Assembly (NCBI GenBank): GCA_016867955.1
Contig: VGIE01000171.1
Span: 1-5,712 of the forward strand
DNA from: Betaproteobacteria bacterium
GTDB lineage: Bacteria; Pseudomonadota; Gammaproteobacteria; Burkholderiales; SG8-39
Length of the DNA stretch: 5,712 bases
Direction: 5' to 3'
This document shows, one piece after another, positions 1 to 4,558 of the stretch. The position numbers and the translations under genes are program-made. The notes beneath the pieces were generated by a model that made no database searches, had not been told where the DNA came from, and was given only the letters and a program-made list of their open reading frames with translations. Every line of letters begins with the position of its first letter. Position 1 is the stretch's first letter.

Positions 1-156
1 ACGACGATCGACTCCGCGGCCCGGCGTACGGACACCGCCACTGACGAGCAAATGGGGGGCAAACTTCAGATTTCAAGCGCGCACGCGCGGCAGGCCGGCT
101 GCAATCCTGCAGGCAGAGCGTCCGGCGGCAATGCGCCGTGGGCGCCCCGGGGGCCG

Positions 157-1077
157 TCAACGACTGAGCGCCTCACTGCCCGACACCGCTGGCGCATCGG
201 CGGCAGTCCAGATCGAGTCCAGCGCCGCCAGCAAGGCCCGGATGAGCGGATCCTTGGCGCGGTCGGCACGGTAGACAAACCAGAGCGCCGTCATCATGCG
301 AACCGGCTCCCACACCGCCCAGCGACCTGCATCGCGACCAGCCAGCGCCACCTCTTCGCGTGCCAGCGAAAGCCCGACGCCCGACGCCACGAGGTCGGCA
401 ACCACGGCCTCCTGGTCGGCCTCCGCAGCCCTGTGCGCCTCGAGCCCGTGCTCGGCAAACATCCGCGTCATCAGCAGCCGGTGGCTACTCTTTTGCGGCG
501 TGGTGATCCATGGCATCGCCGCCAATTCGGCCCATCCGGCCTTGGCCACCCGCTCGGCGCGCTCCAGCGGGACGATGACGCGATAGCTCATGGGACGCAA
601 GCGGCGCCCCGCCAGTGGCGCCTGCGGCGGGTCGCCGAAATAGAAACAGGCGTCAAGACCGCCTTCGCGCACCTGTTCGAGCGCCTCGCCGGAGAAACGC
701 TGGTGCAGGTCCACATCGATGTGGGGAAAGCGCTCGACCAGCCGGGCCAGGAACTCCCCCACCCGCAGGTAGCCCGGTTCCAGCACCGTTCCCACGTGCA
801 ACTTGCCCCGCACCTGCCCCTTCAACGCCAGTGCCTCCCGGCGCAGGTCGGCCGCCGTGGCGAGCACGCGCTCGGCCAGCGGCAGCAGGTGCGTGCCGGC
901 AGGCGTGAGGCTCATGCCGCCCGGGCCACGATCGAACAACTCGGTGCCCAGCGCTTCTTCGAGTGCCCTGATCTGGCCGCTCAGCGCCGGTTGCGAGACG
1001 TGCAGCTTCTCGGCGGCGCGTGTGAGATGCCGCAGTTCCGCCACCGTGACGAAGGCCCGGAGTTGATAAAGCTCCAT
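157..1077 (-). CDS. LysR-family transcriptional regulator
   Basis: This is a 306-aa cytoplasmic DNA-binding regulator of normal LysR length (about 300 aa). Residues 1-60 form the winged helix-turn-helix, with the typical pattern FVTVAELRHLTRAAEKLHVS, then QPALSGQIRALEEALGTELF and DR. Residues 65-88 are the linker helix. Residues 92-295 are the periplasmic-binding-protein-like effector domain, starting GKLHVGTVLEPGYLRVGEFL. The ATG start is supported by GGGAG (plus-strand 1083-1087) 5 bases upstream. The gene faces away from the small plus-strand ORF at 1266, and the shared intergenic DNA carries two short palindromes, the usual arrangement for a LysR protein controlling itself and a divergent neighbour. 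The effector and true target cannot be read from the sequence. The family call is firm, but no specific gene name is justified. Confidence 0.95.
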   Translation of the reverse strand: MELYQLRAFVTVAELRHLTRAAEKLHVSQPALSGQIRALEEALGTELFDRGPGGMSLTPAGTHLLPLAERVLATAADLRREALALKGQVRGKLHVGTVLEPGYLRVGEFLARLVERFPHIDVDLHQRFSGEALEQVREGGLDACFYFGDPPQAPLAGRRLRPMSYRVIVPLERAERVAKAGWAELAAMPWITTPQKSSHRLLMTRMFAEHGLEAHRAAEADQEAVVADLVASGVGLSLAREEVALAGRDAGRWAVWEPVRMMTALWFVYRADRAKDPLIRALLAALDSIWTAADAPAVSGSEALSR

Positions 1078-1106
1078 TCAGGCTCCCGTACTGAAACGAT
1101 TTGAGA

Positions 1107-1125
1107 CAAAAATTTTGCGTCGCAA
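1107..1125. promoter_or_regulatory. Candidate LysR operator: two overlapping palindromes
   Basis: CAAAAATTTTG (1107-1117) and TTGCGTCGCAA (1115-1125) are each perfect inverted repeats with a one-base centre, and they share three bases. They lie 30-48 bases upstream of the LysR start and overlap the -35 of the plus-strand promoter. LysR proteins bind short dyads in exactly such divergent gaps. Their use by this particular regulator is inferred. Confidence 0.4.
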
Positions 1126-1144
1126 CATGCACTTGGCCTATAAT
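1115..1144 (+). promoter_or_regulatory. Sigma70-type promoter facing the small ORF
   Basis: A consensus -10 TATAAT (1139-1144) lies 18 bases downstream of a -35-like TTGCGT (1115-1120). Transcription would start near 1151 and run through the 82-codon ORF and both hairpin repeats. This is the best promoter match I found in the plus-strand gap. The surrounding DNA is visibly A/T-richer than the coding regions, as expected for a promoter. Confidence 0.55.
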
Positions 1145-1265
1145 TATTCGGGCTTATGGCAGTGATTCAAAGATACGATTGGCTATCTGCGAACTCGGCC
1201 CGTATCCTGCGGTCATTACGGTTGTACTTGTGATTCCGGATTAAAGACATAGAGGAATAACTTGA

Positions 1266-1514
1266 ATGACAACTTCAGTCCTCGAGAATGCCGTGAACGT
1301 GCCGAAACACTCCTTTCCCTGGCAGGCAATGCTTGCTTTCCTGACTAAGCCTGAGTCTGGCACAGGGGCACTTTTGCTGCAACGCAATAACCTCGGTGCC
1401 GATCCAACCGCTGAATTCGCCACCGATACCCTGTTGGGCGTGATCGGCTGTCAAGGTGTGACGCACGCACGCATTCACAAATTGGCGGATCAGGACGAAC
1501 CTGATTCGAAATAG
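1266..1514 (+). CDS. Unrecognised small protein (82 aa) upstream of tandem RNA repeats
   Basis: I do not recognise this protein. It begins MTTSVLENAVNVPKHSFPWQ and ends in an acidic/polar tail (ADQDEPDSK). There is no signal peptide, membrane segment or clear domain. Support for a real gene: a Shine-Dalgarno-like AGAGGA (1251-1256) 9 bases before the ATG, an in-frame stop just upstream that fixes the start, a consensus promoter at 1115-1144, and a divergent LysR gene. Against it: codon use is much less G/C-biased at third positions than in the moe/moa genes, and no homologue comes to mind. The stop codon (1512-1514) abuts the first hairpin repeat, so the ORF and the repeats probably share one transcript. 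In the alphaproteobacterial CcsR RNAs a small DUF1127 protein gene sits in this place. The segment TDTLLGVIGCQGVTHARIHK is only faintly reminiscent of DUF1127, too weakly to claim it. It could also be a chance ORF on an RNA leader or a recently acquired gene. Confidence 0.45.
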   Translation: MTTSVLENAVNVPKHSFPWQAMLAFLTKPESGTGALLLQRNNLGADPTAEFATDTLLGVIGCQGVTHARIHKLADQDEPDSK

Positions 1515-1604
1515 TTCCTGACCGCGAAGGGCGTGGAAAGGGGCGGTTGCGGGTTCCCCCTCCTCCCTCGCTCTGTTCCGATCCAGCCCTTCGCGAATTG
1601 GGAA
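1514..1604 (+). ncRNA. Putative CCUCC-loop small RNA, copy 1
   Basis: This is a 91-base imperfect palindrome. CGCGAAGGGC (1523-1532) pairs perfectly with GCCCTTCGCG (1586-1595). The stem extends inward by TGGA/TCCA past one bulged G, and outward across an internal loop by TTCC (1515-1518) with GGAA (1601-1604). Inside lies a C/T-rich tract with CCTCCTCCC (1559-1567), complementary to the GGAGG ribosome-binding core. The first 19 bases are identical to the second copy at 1638. Known analogues are Hfq-dependent RNAs with CCUCCUCCC loops in Alphaproteobacteria (CcsR/cuckoo, alpha-r14/NfeR1). I see no strong promoter of its own, so release by processing of the upstream mRNA is likely. That it is an expressed RNA, and its strand, are inferred. 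The repeat and fold are seen directly. Confidence 0.55.
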
Positions 1605-1637
1605 GAATCATCGATCAAACAGTGGCTATCAAACAAG

Positions 1638-1730
1638 GTTCCTGACCGCGAAGGGCATGGGTAGGTTCGGCTACCGGTTCCTCCTCCTCTCCCCTGTACT
1701 GCTCCGCTCCATCCCTTCGCGAATCGGGAA
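1638..1730 (+). ncRNA. Putative CCUCC-loop small RNA, copy 2
   Basis: This second copy is 93 bases long and follows an A-rich 33-base linker. Its outer stem is CGCGAAGGG with CCCTTCGCG. The stem extends inward past a bulged C by ATGG/CCAT, and outward by TTCC/GGAA. Compared with copy 1 the inner stem changes from a C-G to an A-T pair with the bulge moved, so pairing is kept while the bases differ. Inside, GGTAG-GTTCGG-CTACC (1660-1674) forms a small hairpin and leaves a long C/T tract unpaired, with CCTCCTCCT at 1680-1688. The ends are almost identical to copy 1 while the middle has diverged, except that the CCTCCTCC core is kept. This pattern fits selection on an RNA structure with a functional loop. 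No U-rich terminator follows immediately. Confidence 0.55.
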
Positions 1731-1941
1731 TTTCCGTCGGCCAGCTACACTCCGCCTCCAAGCCCGTCGCCGTGACCCGCGCTTGGAGGACAGCGTAAGA
1801 ATAGCAAGTCCCGTCGTGGCCAGCGATCCTGCCACCTGCAGCGCAGTTCGGGCCGCAGTCCGGCCATGGCGACCACTGCCAAGGAACGGGACCGATTCGG
1901 CGAGAACGTCGAAAACGACGTCAAGGGAGCTCGTGGTCGGA
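1731..1941. other. Intergenic stretch between the tandem repeats and the moaE 3' end
   Basis: I see no supportable gene here. It holds two inverted repeats. One is a perfect 9-bp dyad, CCTCCAAGC/GCTTGGAGG, listed separately. The other is a 6-bp stem with a four-base loop, ACGTCG-AAAA-CGACGT (1906-1921), about 20 bases past the moaE stop. The second could mark the end of the moaE transcript, but there is no T-run after it on the minus strand, so it is not a canonical terminator. Confidence 0.5.
1755..1789. repeat. 9-bp perfect inverted repeat behind the RNA pair
   Basis: CCTCCAAGC (1755-1763) and GCTTGGAGG (1781-1789) are exact reverse complements around a 17-base loop. It lies 24 bases after the second RNA-like repeat, a plausible place for a transcript end from either side. 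Neither strand has a T-tract behind it, so an intrinsic terminator is not supported. A role as a transcript-end stabiliser is only possible. Confidence 0.4.
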
Positions 1942-2421
1942 TCACGCTCCGCTCCCGGTCCCGGCGGCCGGCGCGTCCCAGCGCGCGGCCGCAGCGTCGT
2001 CGGACACGCGCGCATCCACCCAGCGCGCACCCTCGGGCGTCTGCTCCTTCTTCCAGAACGGCGCGCGCGTCTTGAGGTAGTCCATGATGAACTCGCAGGC
2101 GGCGAATGCTTCGCCGCGGTGGGAGCCGCTGACCGCCACCAGCACGATCTGATCGCGCGGCAGCAGTTCGCCGATGCGATGGATCACGACAGCATCGAAG
2201 ATACGCCAGCGCGACGCTGCTTCCTCGATGATCGACTGGATCGATTTCTCGGTCATCCCCGGATAGTGTTCCAGCGTCATCGCGCCCACGCGGGAACCCG
2301 CGTTAGTGTCGCGCACCACGCCGACGAAACTCGCAATCGCGCCCACGTCCGCGCGCCCTGCGCGCAGGCGTGCCATCTCCGCGCCGGCGTCGAAATCCTC
2401 GCGTTGTATGCGCACCGCCAT
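1942..2421 (-). CDS. moaE: Molybdopterin synthase catalytic (large) subunit MoaE
   Basis: MoaE (159 aa) forms a heterotetramer with MoaD and converts cyclic pyranopterin monophosphate to molybdopterin, taking sulfur from the MoaD C-terminal thiocarboxylate. It acts in the cytoplasm. Visible family landmarks in order are FVGVVR (32-37), LEHYPGM (50-56), HRIGELLPRD (81-90), HRGEAFAACEFIMDYLK (101-117) and PFWKKE (121-126). K117 and K124 match the two catalytic-site lysines of E. coli MoaE (K119 and K126). The length is near the usual 150 aa. The last ~20 residues are an Ala/Gly-rich tail with no expected function. The start is set by GGAGG just upstream, lying inside the end of moaD, and there is one base between the moaD stop and this ATG, so translation is probably coupled. 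It is the last gene of the moeA-moaD-moaE operon. Confidence 0.97.
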   Translation of the reverse strand: MAVRIQREDFDAGAEMARLRAGRADVGAIASFVGVVRDTNAGSRVGAMTLEHYPGMTEKSIQSIIEEAASRWRIFDAVVIHRIGELLPRDQIVLVAVSGSHRGEAFAACEFIMDYLKTRAPFWKKEQTPEGARWVDARVSDDAAAARWDAPAAGTGSGA

Positions 2422-2422
2422 C

Positions 2423-2680
2423 CTAACCTCCGGTCACCGGCGGAAAGAAAGCCACTTCATCCCCGCCCGACAGGGTCCGCCCCGGTTCTGCCATGTCCTG
2501 GTTGATGGCCACGCGCAGCACGCGCGTTTGCGCGAGTGCCTCGCGCCACGCGCCGCCACGCAGCATCAGGTGTTCGAGCAGCGCGCCCACCGTGGTGATC
2601 CCCGCGGGCAATTCCAGAGATTCGGCGGCGCAGCCCAACTGCTCGCGGATGCTGGCGAAGTACAGCAGGCGGACTCTCAC
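2423..2680 (-). CDS. moaD: Molybdopterin synthase sulfur-carrier (small) subunit MoaD
   Basis: MoaD (85 aa) is a ubiquitin-fold protein whose C-terminal Gly-Gly is adenylylated by a MoeB-type enzyme and turned into a thiocarboxylate that donates sulfur within molybdopterin synthase. The sequence opens with the typical MoaD beginning, here (M)RVRLLYFASIREQLG. It contains VLRVAINQDM (54-63) and closes with GDEVAFFPPVTGG, so the essential terminal GG (84-85) is present. Length fits the family (about 80-85 aa). I chose the GTG start at 2680 because it overlaps the moeA stop as GTGA and gives the expected N-terminus. A longer reading further upstream would run through moeA in another frame. The moaE start follows one base after its TAG stop. 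Confidence 0.95.
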   Translation of the reverse strand: MRVRLLYFASIREQLGCAAESLELPAGITTVGALLEHLMLRGGAWREALAQTRVLRVAINQDMAEPGRTLSGGDEVAFFPPVTGG

Positions 2681-3903
2681 CGGTACAGCTCCGCGTAGGG
2701 ATAAAAGCGCACGACATCGCCGCGCTTGATCACTCGACCGGCCGGATTGTCGATCAGGCCGTCGGACCAGGACGTCGACATCAGCACCGATGAGTCCTGT
2801 GTCGGGTACAGGTCCACTCCGCCCAGCCCATTCCGGCGCGCGCGCAGGAACTCGCGACGCGCATCGGCCTCCGGCCAGTCGAAGTCCGCGCGTACGTCGA
2901 TGCCTAGCGGCAGCGTCAGGTTCATGCCCTGCGTGCGCATGACGAACGGCCGAACGAACCAGAGGAACGTGACGAAACTCGCGACCGGGTTGCCCGGCAA
3001 CCCGATGAACGCTGCGCTCTTGCCGCCTGTGAGCGCGCCCCCTACACGGCCGAATGCCAGCGGCCGCCCGGGCTTCATGGCGATGCGCCACAGCAGCAAT
3101 TCACCCTCGGCCTCTACCGCTGGCTTGACGAAATCGGCGTCGCCGACCGACACGCCGCCGCTGGTCACGATCAGGTCGCACTCGGCGGCTGCCCTGCGCA
3201 GCATGGCGCGCGTCACCTCGAGGCTGTCCGGAACGATGCCGTAGTCGCGGACCTCGCAGCCGGTGAGCTGCGCCAATCCGTTCAGCGTAAATCGGTTGGA
3301 GTTGTAGATCCGCCCCGGCGGCAGCGCGTCACCCGGCATGACCAGCTCGTCGCCGGTGAAGAACAGGCCGAGGCGAACGCGGCGGCGCACCGGCAGCGCG
3401 GCAATGCCGACCGATGCCGCCAGGCCAATGTCCTGCGGCCGAAGGCGCTGCCCGGCCGGCAGGATGACGTCGCCGCTGCGGATGTCGATGCCGGTCCGCC
3501 GCACCCAGGCGCCTGCGGCGGGCACCTCGTCGATCACCACGCCATCACCGTCCTCCGTCGCGTGCTCCTGCATGACGATGGCGCCGGCGCCATGCGGAAC
3601 GGGGGCCCCTGTGAAGATACGCGCCGCAGTGCCCGGCGCCAGCTCCGCACCCACCGCCCCGGCCATGATGCGTTGCGCGACCCTCAACCGCACGCCGGGC
3701 CCGGACACATCGGCAAGGCGGACGGCGTAGCCGTCCATGGCACTGTTGTCCATTGGCGGCACATTCATTGCCGAGCGCTGCGCCACGGCCAGCACCCGGT
3801 CGGTCGCCGACAAGGTCGGCACCTCTTCGGTTTCCTCCACCGCGCGCGCGCCCGCCAGCAGGCGCTCCAGCGCTTCATCGACAGACAGCAGGCCTTTGCT
3901 CAT
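2677..3903 (-). CDS. moeA: Molybdopterin molybdenumtransferase MoeA
   Basis: MoeA (408 aa, the usual length) ligates molybdate into adenylylated molybdopterin to make active molybdenum cofactor in the cytoplasm. Landmarks are PPMDNSAMDGYA (49-60, with the conserved Asp of MDGYA), FTGAPVPHGAGAIVMQE (97-113), TGDEL (183-187), YNSN (200-203), TSGGVSVGDADF (247-258), MKPGRPLAFG (276-285) and GLPGNPVAS (301-309). The C-terminal beta-barrel domain runs from about 330 to 408. All the acidic active-site motifs look intact. The ATG has GGAG 4 bases upstream, a short but workable spacing. It is first in the moeA-moaD-moaE operon and overlaps moaD by 4 bases. A putative promoter overlapping a ModE box lies about 150 bases upstream, so repression or tuning by a ModE-type protein is likely. 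moaA, moaB, moaC and moeB are not in the window. Confidence 0.97.
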   Translation of the reverse strand: MSKGLLSVDEALERLLAGARAVEETEEVPTLSATDRVLAVAQRSAMNVPPMDNSAMDGYAVRLADVSGPGVRLRVAQRIMAGAVGAELAPGTAARIFTGAPVPHGAGAIVMQEHATEDGDGVVIDEVPAAGAWVRRTGIDIRSGDVILPAGQRLRPQDIGLAASVGIAALPVRRRVRLGLFFTGDELVMPGDALPPGRIYNSNRFTLNGLAQLTGCEVRDYGIVPDSLEVTRAMLRRAAAECDLIVTSGGVSVGDADFVKPAVEAEGELLLWRIAMKPGRPLAFGRVGGALTGGKSAAFIGLPGNPVASFVTFLWFVRPFVMRTQGMNLTLPLGIDVRADFDWPEADARREFLRARRNGLGGVDLYPTQDSSVLMSTSWSDGLIDNPAGRVIKRGDVVRFYPYAELYR

Positions 3904-3986
3904 GGGGCTCCACGATTGTCAGGGCGGTCGTTCACGCTGCCGCTCCGCGCTTCCCCGGGCGCTTTTCGGCGCTGACCGCGGGCGGC

Positions 3987-4010
3987 GACATTCGCGCGGA
4001 CATTCACGCG
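3987..4010. repeat. Tandem 12-bp direct repeat in the moeA leader
   Basis: GACATTCGCGCG (3987-3998) is followed immediately by GACATTCACGCG (3999-4010), with one difference, and then by another GAC. It sits in the untranslated region between the moeA promoter and its start. The function is unknown. It may be simple slippage duplication. Confidence 0.6.
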
Positions 4011-4048
4011 GACTGCCGCGACACCACGATACCGCGCTAAAATGGCAG

Positions 4049-4072
4049 CGTTGTATTTTACGGGATATAACG
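4049..4072. promoter_or_regulatory. ModE box upstream of moeA
   Basis: The site is CGTTGTAT, an 8-base spacer (TTTACGGG), then ATATAACG. The half-sites are inverted repeats with 7 of 8 bases matching. The E. coli modA operator has the same shape (CGTTATAT-N8-ACATAACG), so this fits the established ModE consensus in half-site sequence and spacing. It overlaps the -10 of the predicted moeA promoter, which suggests repression. A ModE-like regulator gene lies 53 bases away. Confidence 0.75.
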
Positions 4073-4093
4073 AATTGCCGCGCGTCGACGCAA
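4065..4093 (-). promoter_or_regulatory. Putative moeA operon promoter
   Basis: Read on the minus strand, TTGCGT (-35, 4088-4093) is followed after 17 bases by TTATAT (-10, 4065-4070). The transcription start would be near 4058, leaving a ~155-base leader before moeA. The -10 lies within the right half-site of the ModE box. I looked for a recognisable molybdenum-cofactor riboswitch in the leader and did not see one, though folding was not computed. Confidence 0.5.
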
Positions 4094-4125
4094 CAGGGCT
4101 GCAAGCGCCGGGACGATTTGGAGCG

Positions 4126-4488
4126 TCAGCGCTTCCTGGTTTTCAGGAGGCGCCCGAACGCCGCCGTGCCCGCACGGATGGCGCCGGATGCACGCATCTC
4201 CAGCGCGCGAAAACGCGCGAGGACTTCCTGGCCGAGCGGCGTCACGCGCGCGCCGCCGCCGCGCCTGCCGCCGGTTGCAGTGGTCACCAGCGGCCCGGTG
4301 AAGTCGCGATTCATGGCTTCGACCAGTTGCCAGGCGCGGCGATAGGACATCTCCATCGCGCGCGCGGCCGCGGAAATCGAGCCGGTCGCCGCGATGTGCT
4401 CGAGCAGTTTGGCCTTGCCCGGGCCCATGACCGCGCGGGTGCGCGTCAGGATGCGCAGCGTCAGGCCCGGATAGCGTGTTCGCGTCAT
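4126..4488 (-). CDS. ModE-like winged-helix regulator lacking the molybdate-binding domain
   Basis: This 120-aa protein corresponds to the N-terminal DNA-binding domain of the molybdate regulator ModE. Residues 22-95 align by eye with E. coli ModE: KLLEHIAATGSIS matches SLLKHIALSGSIS, MSYRRAWQLVEAMN matches ISYKSAWDAINEMN, and TATGGRRGGGARVTPLGQEV matches RATGGKGGGGAVLTRYGQRL. The helix-turn-helix is about 36-60 and the Gly-rich wing 71-80. Full ModE (about 260 aa) has two C-terminal TOBE domains that bind molybdate. These are absent, and only a short basic helix (GRLLKTRKR) follows. I chose the ATG at 4488 because the reading frame upstream of it runs antisense through the divergent chrA gene and shows no family similarity. 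No good Shine-Dalgarno is visible. Its stop lies 53 bases from a ModE box in front of moeA, which it probably recognises. How it senses molybdate, if at all, is not evident. Confidence 0.9.
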   Translation of the reverse strand: MTRTRYPGLTLRILTRTRAVMGPGKAKLLEHIAATGSISAAARAMEMSYRRAWQLVEAMNRDFTGPLVTTATGGRRGGGARVTPLGQEVLARFRALEMRASGAIRAGTAAFGRLLKTRKR

Positions 4489-4528
4489 GATGGTCTGGGT
4501 TTTCGGTCGCCGGCCCGGTGAATTCGTG

Positions 4529-4547
4529 GTGGCGCAGGCATCGCCAC
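4529..4547. repeat. Inverted repeat in the modE-like/chrA divergent gap
   Basis: GTGGCG (4529-4534) and CGCCAC (4542-4547) are perfect inverted repeats around a 7-base centre, ending 11 bases before the chosen chrA ATG. The position suits an operator or a hairpin over the translation start. It does not resemble the ModE box. If chrA starts at an upstream GTG (4526 or 4529, both in frame), the repeat would be coding. Confidence 0.4.
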
Positions 4548-4558
4548 TATACCAATCG

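Larger units (their letters stand above)
1514..1730. repeat. Tandem pair of ~92-bp imperfect palindromes
   Basis: The two copies (1514-1604, 1638-1730) share GTTCCTGACCGCGAAGGGC at the left end. At the right end they share a 22-base arm, CCA(G/T)CCCTTCGCGAAT(T/C)GGGAA, with two differences. The unit length is about 124 bases including the linker. Because each copy has inverted ends it could alternatively be a REP-like or miniature inverted-repeat element. No target-site duplication is evident around either copy. Confidence 0.9.

Noticed and set aside
1..156. Possible 3' end of an upstream plus-strand gene (frame 3 ends in a TGA near base 44)
   Set aside because: Only about 13 codons are visible with no recognisable motif, which is not enough to call a gene.
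52..1104. Long 350-codon plus-strand open frame across the LysR gene
   Set aside because: It is antisense to a clear LysR gene in high-GC DNA, and its translation is low-complexity Arg/Ala/His-rich with no domain, which is typical of a shadow frame.
1156..1233. 25-codon leader-peptide-like ORF (MAVIQRYDWLSANSARILRS...) just after the plus-strand promoter
   Set aside because: It starts about 5 bases after the predicted transcription start with no Shine-Dalgarno, and has no attenuator structure or run of regulatory codons.
1514..1730. CRISPR-like reading of the two repeats
   Set aside because: There are only two copies of about 92 bases with internally diverged sequence and a 33-base linker. 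There are no further units and no cas genes.
1906..1921. ACGTCG-AAAA-CGACGT as a rho-independent terminator for moaE
   Set aside because: The stem is only 6 bp and no T-run follows on the minus strand.
1671..2030. Minus-strand 119-codon frame downstream of moaE, with a hydrophobic stretch (TALQVAGSLATTGLAILTLS)
   Set aside because: Its only ATG lies inside moaE in another frame, it has no convincing ribosome-binding site, and its end runs antisense through the second hairpin repeat. It is probably chance, though the hydrophobic segment made me look twice.
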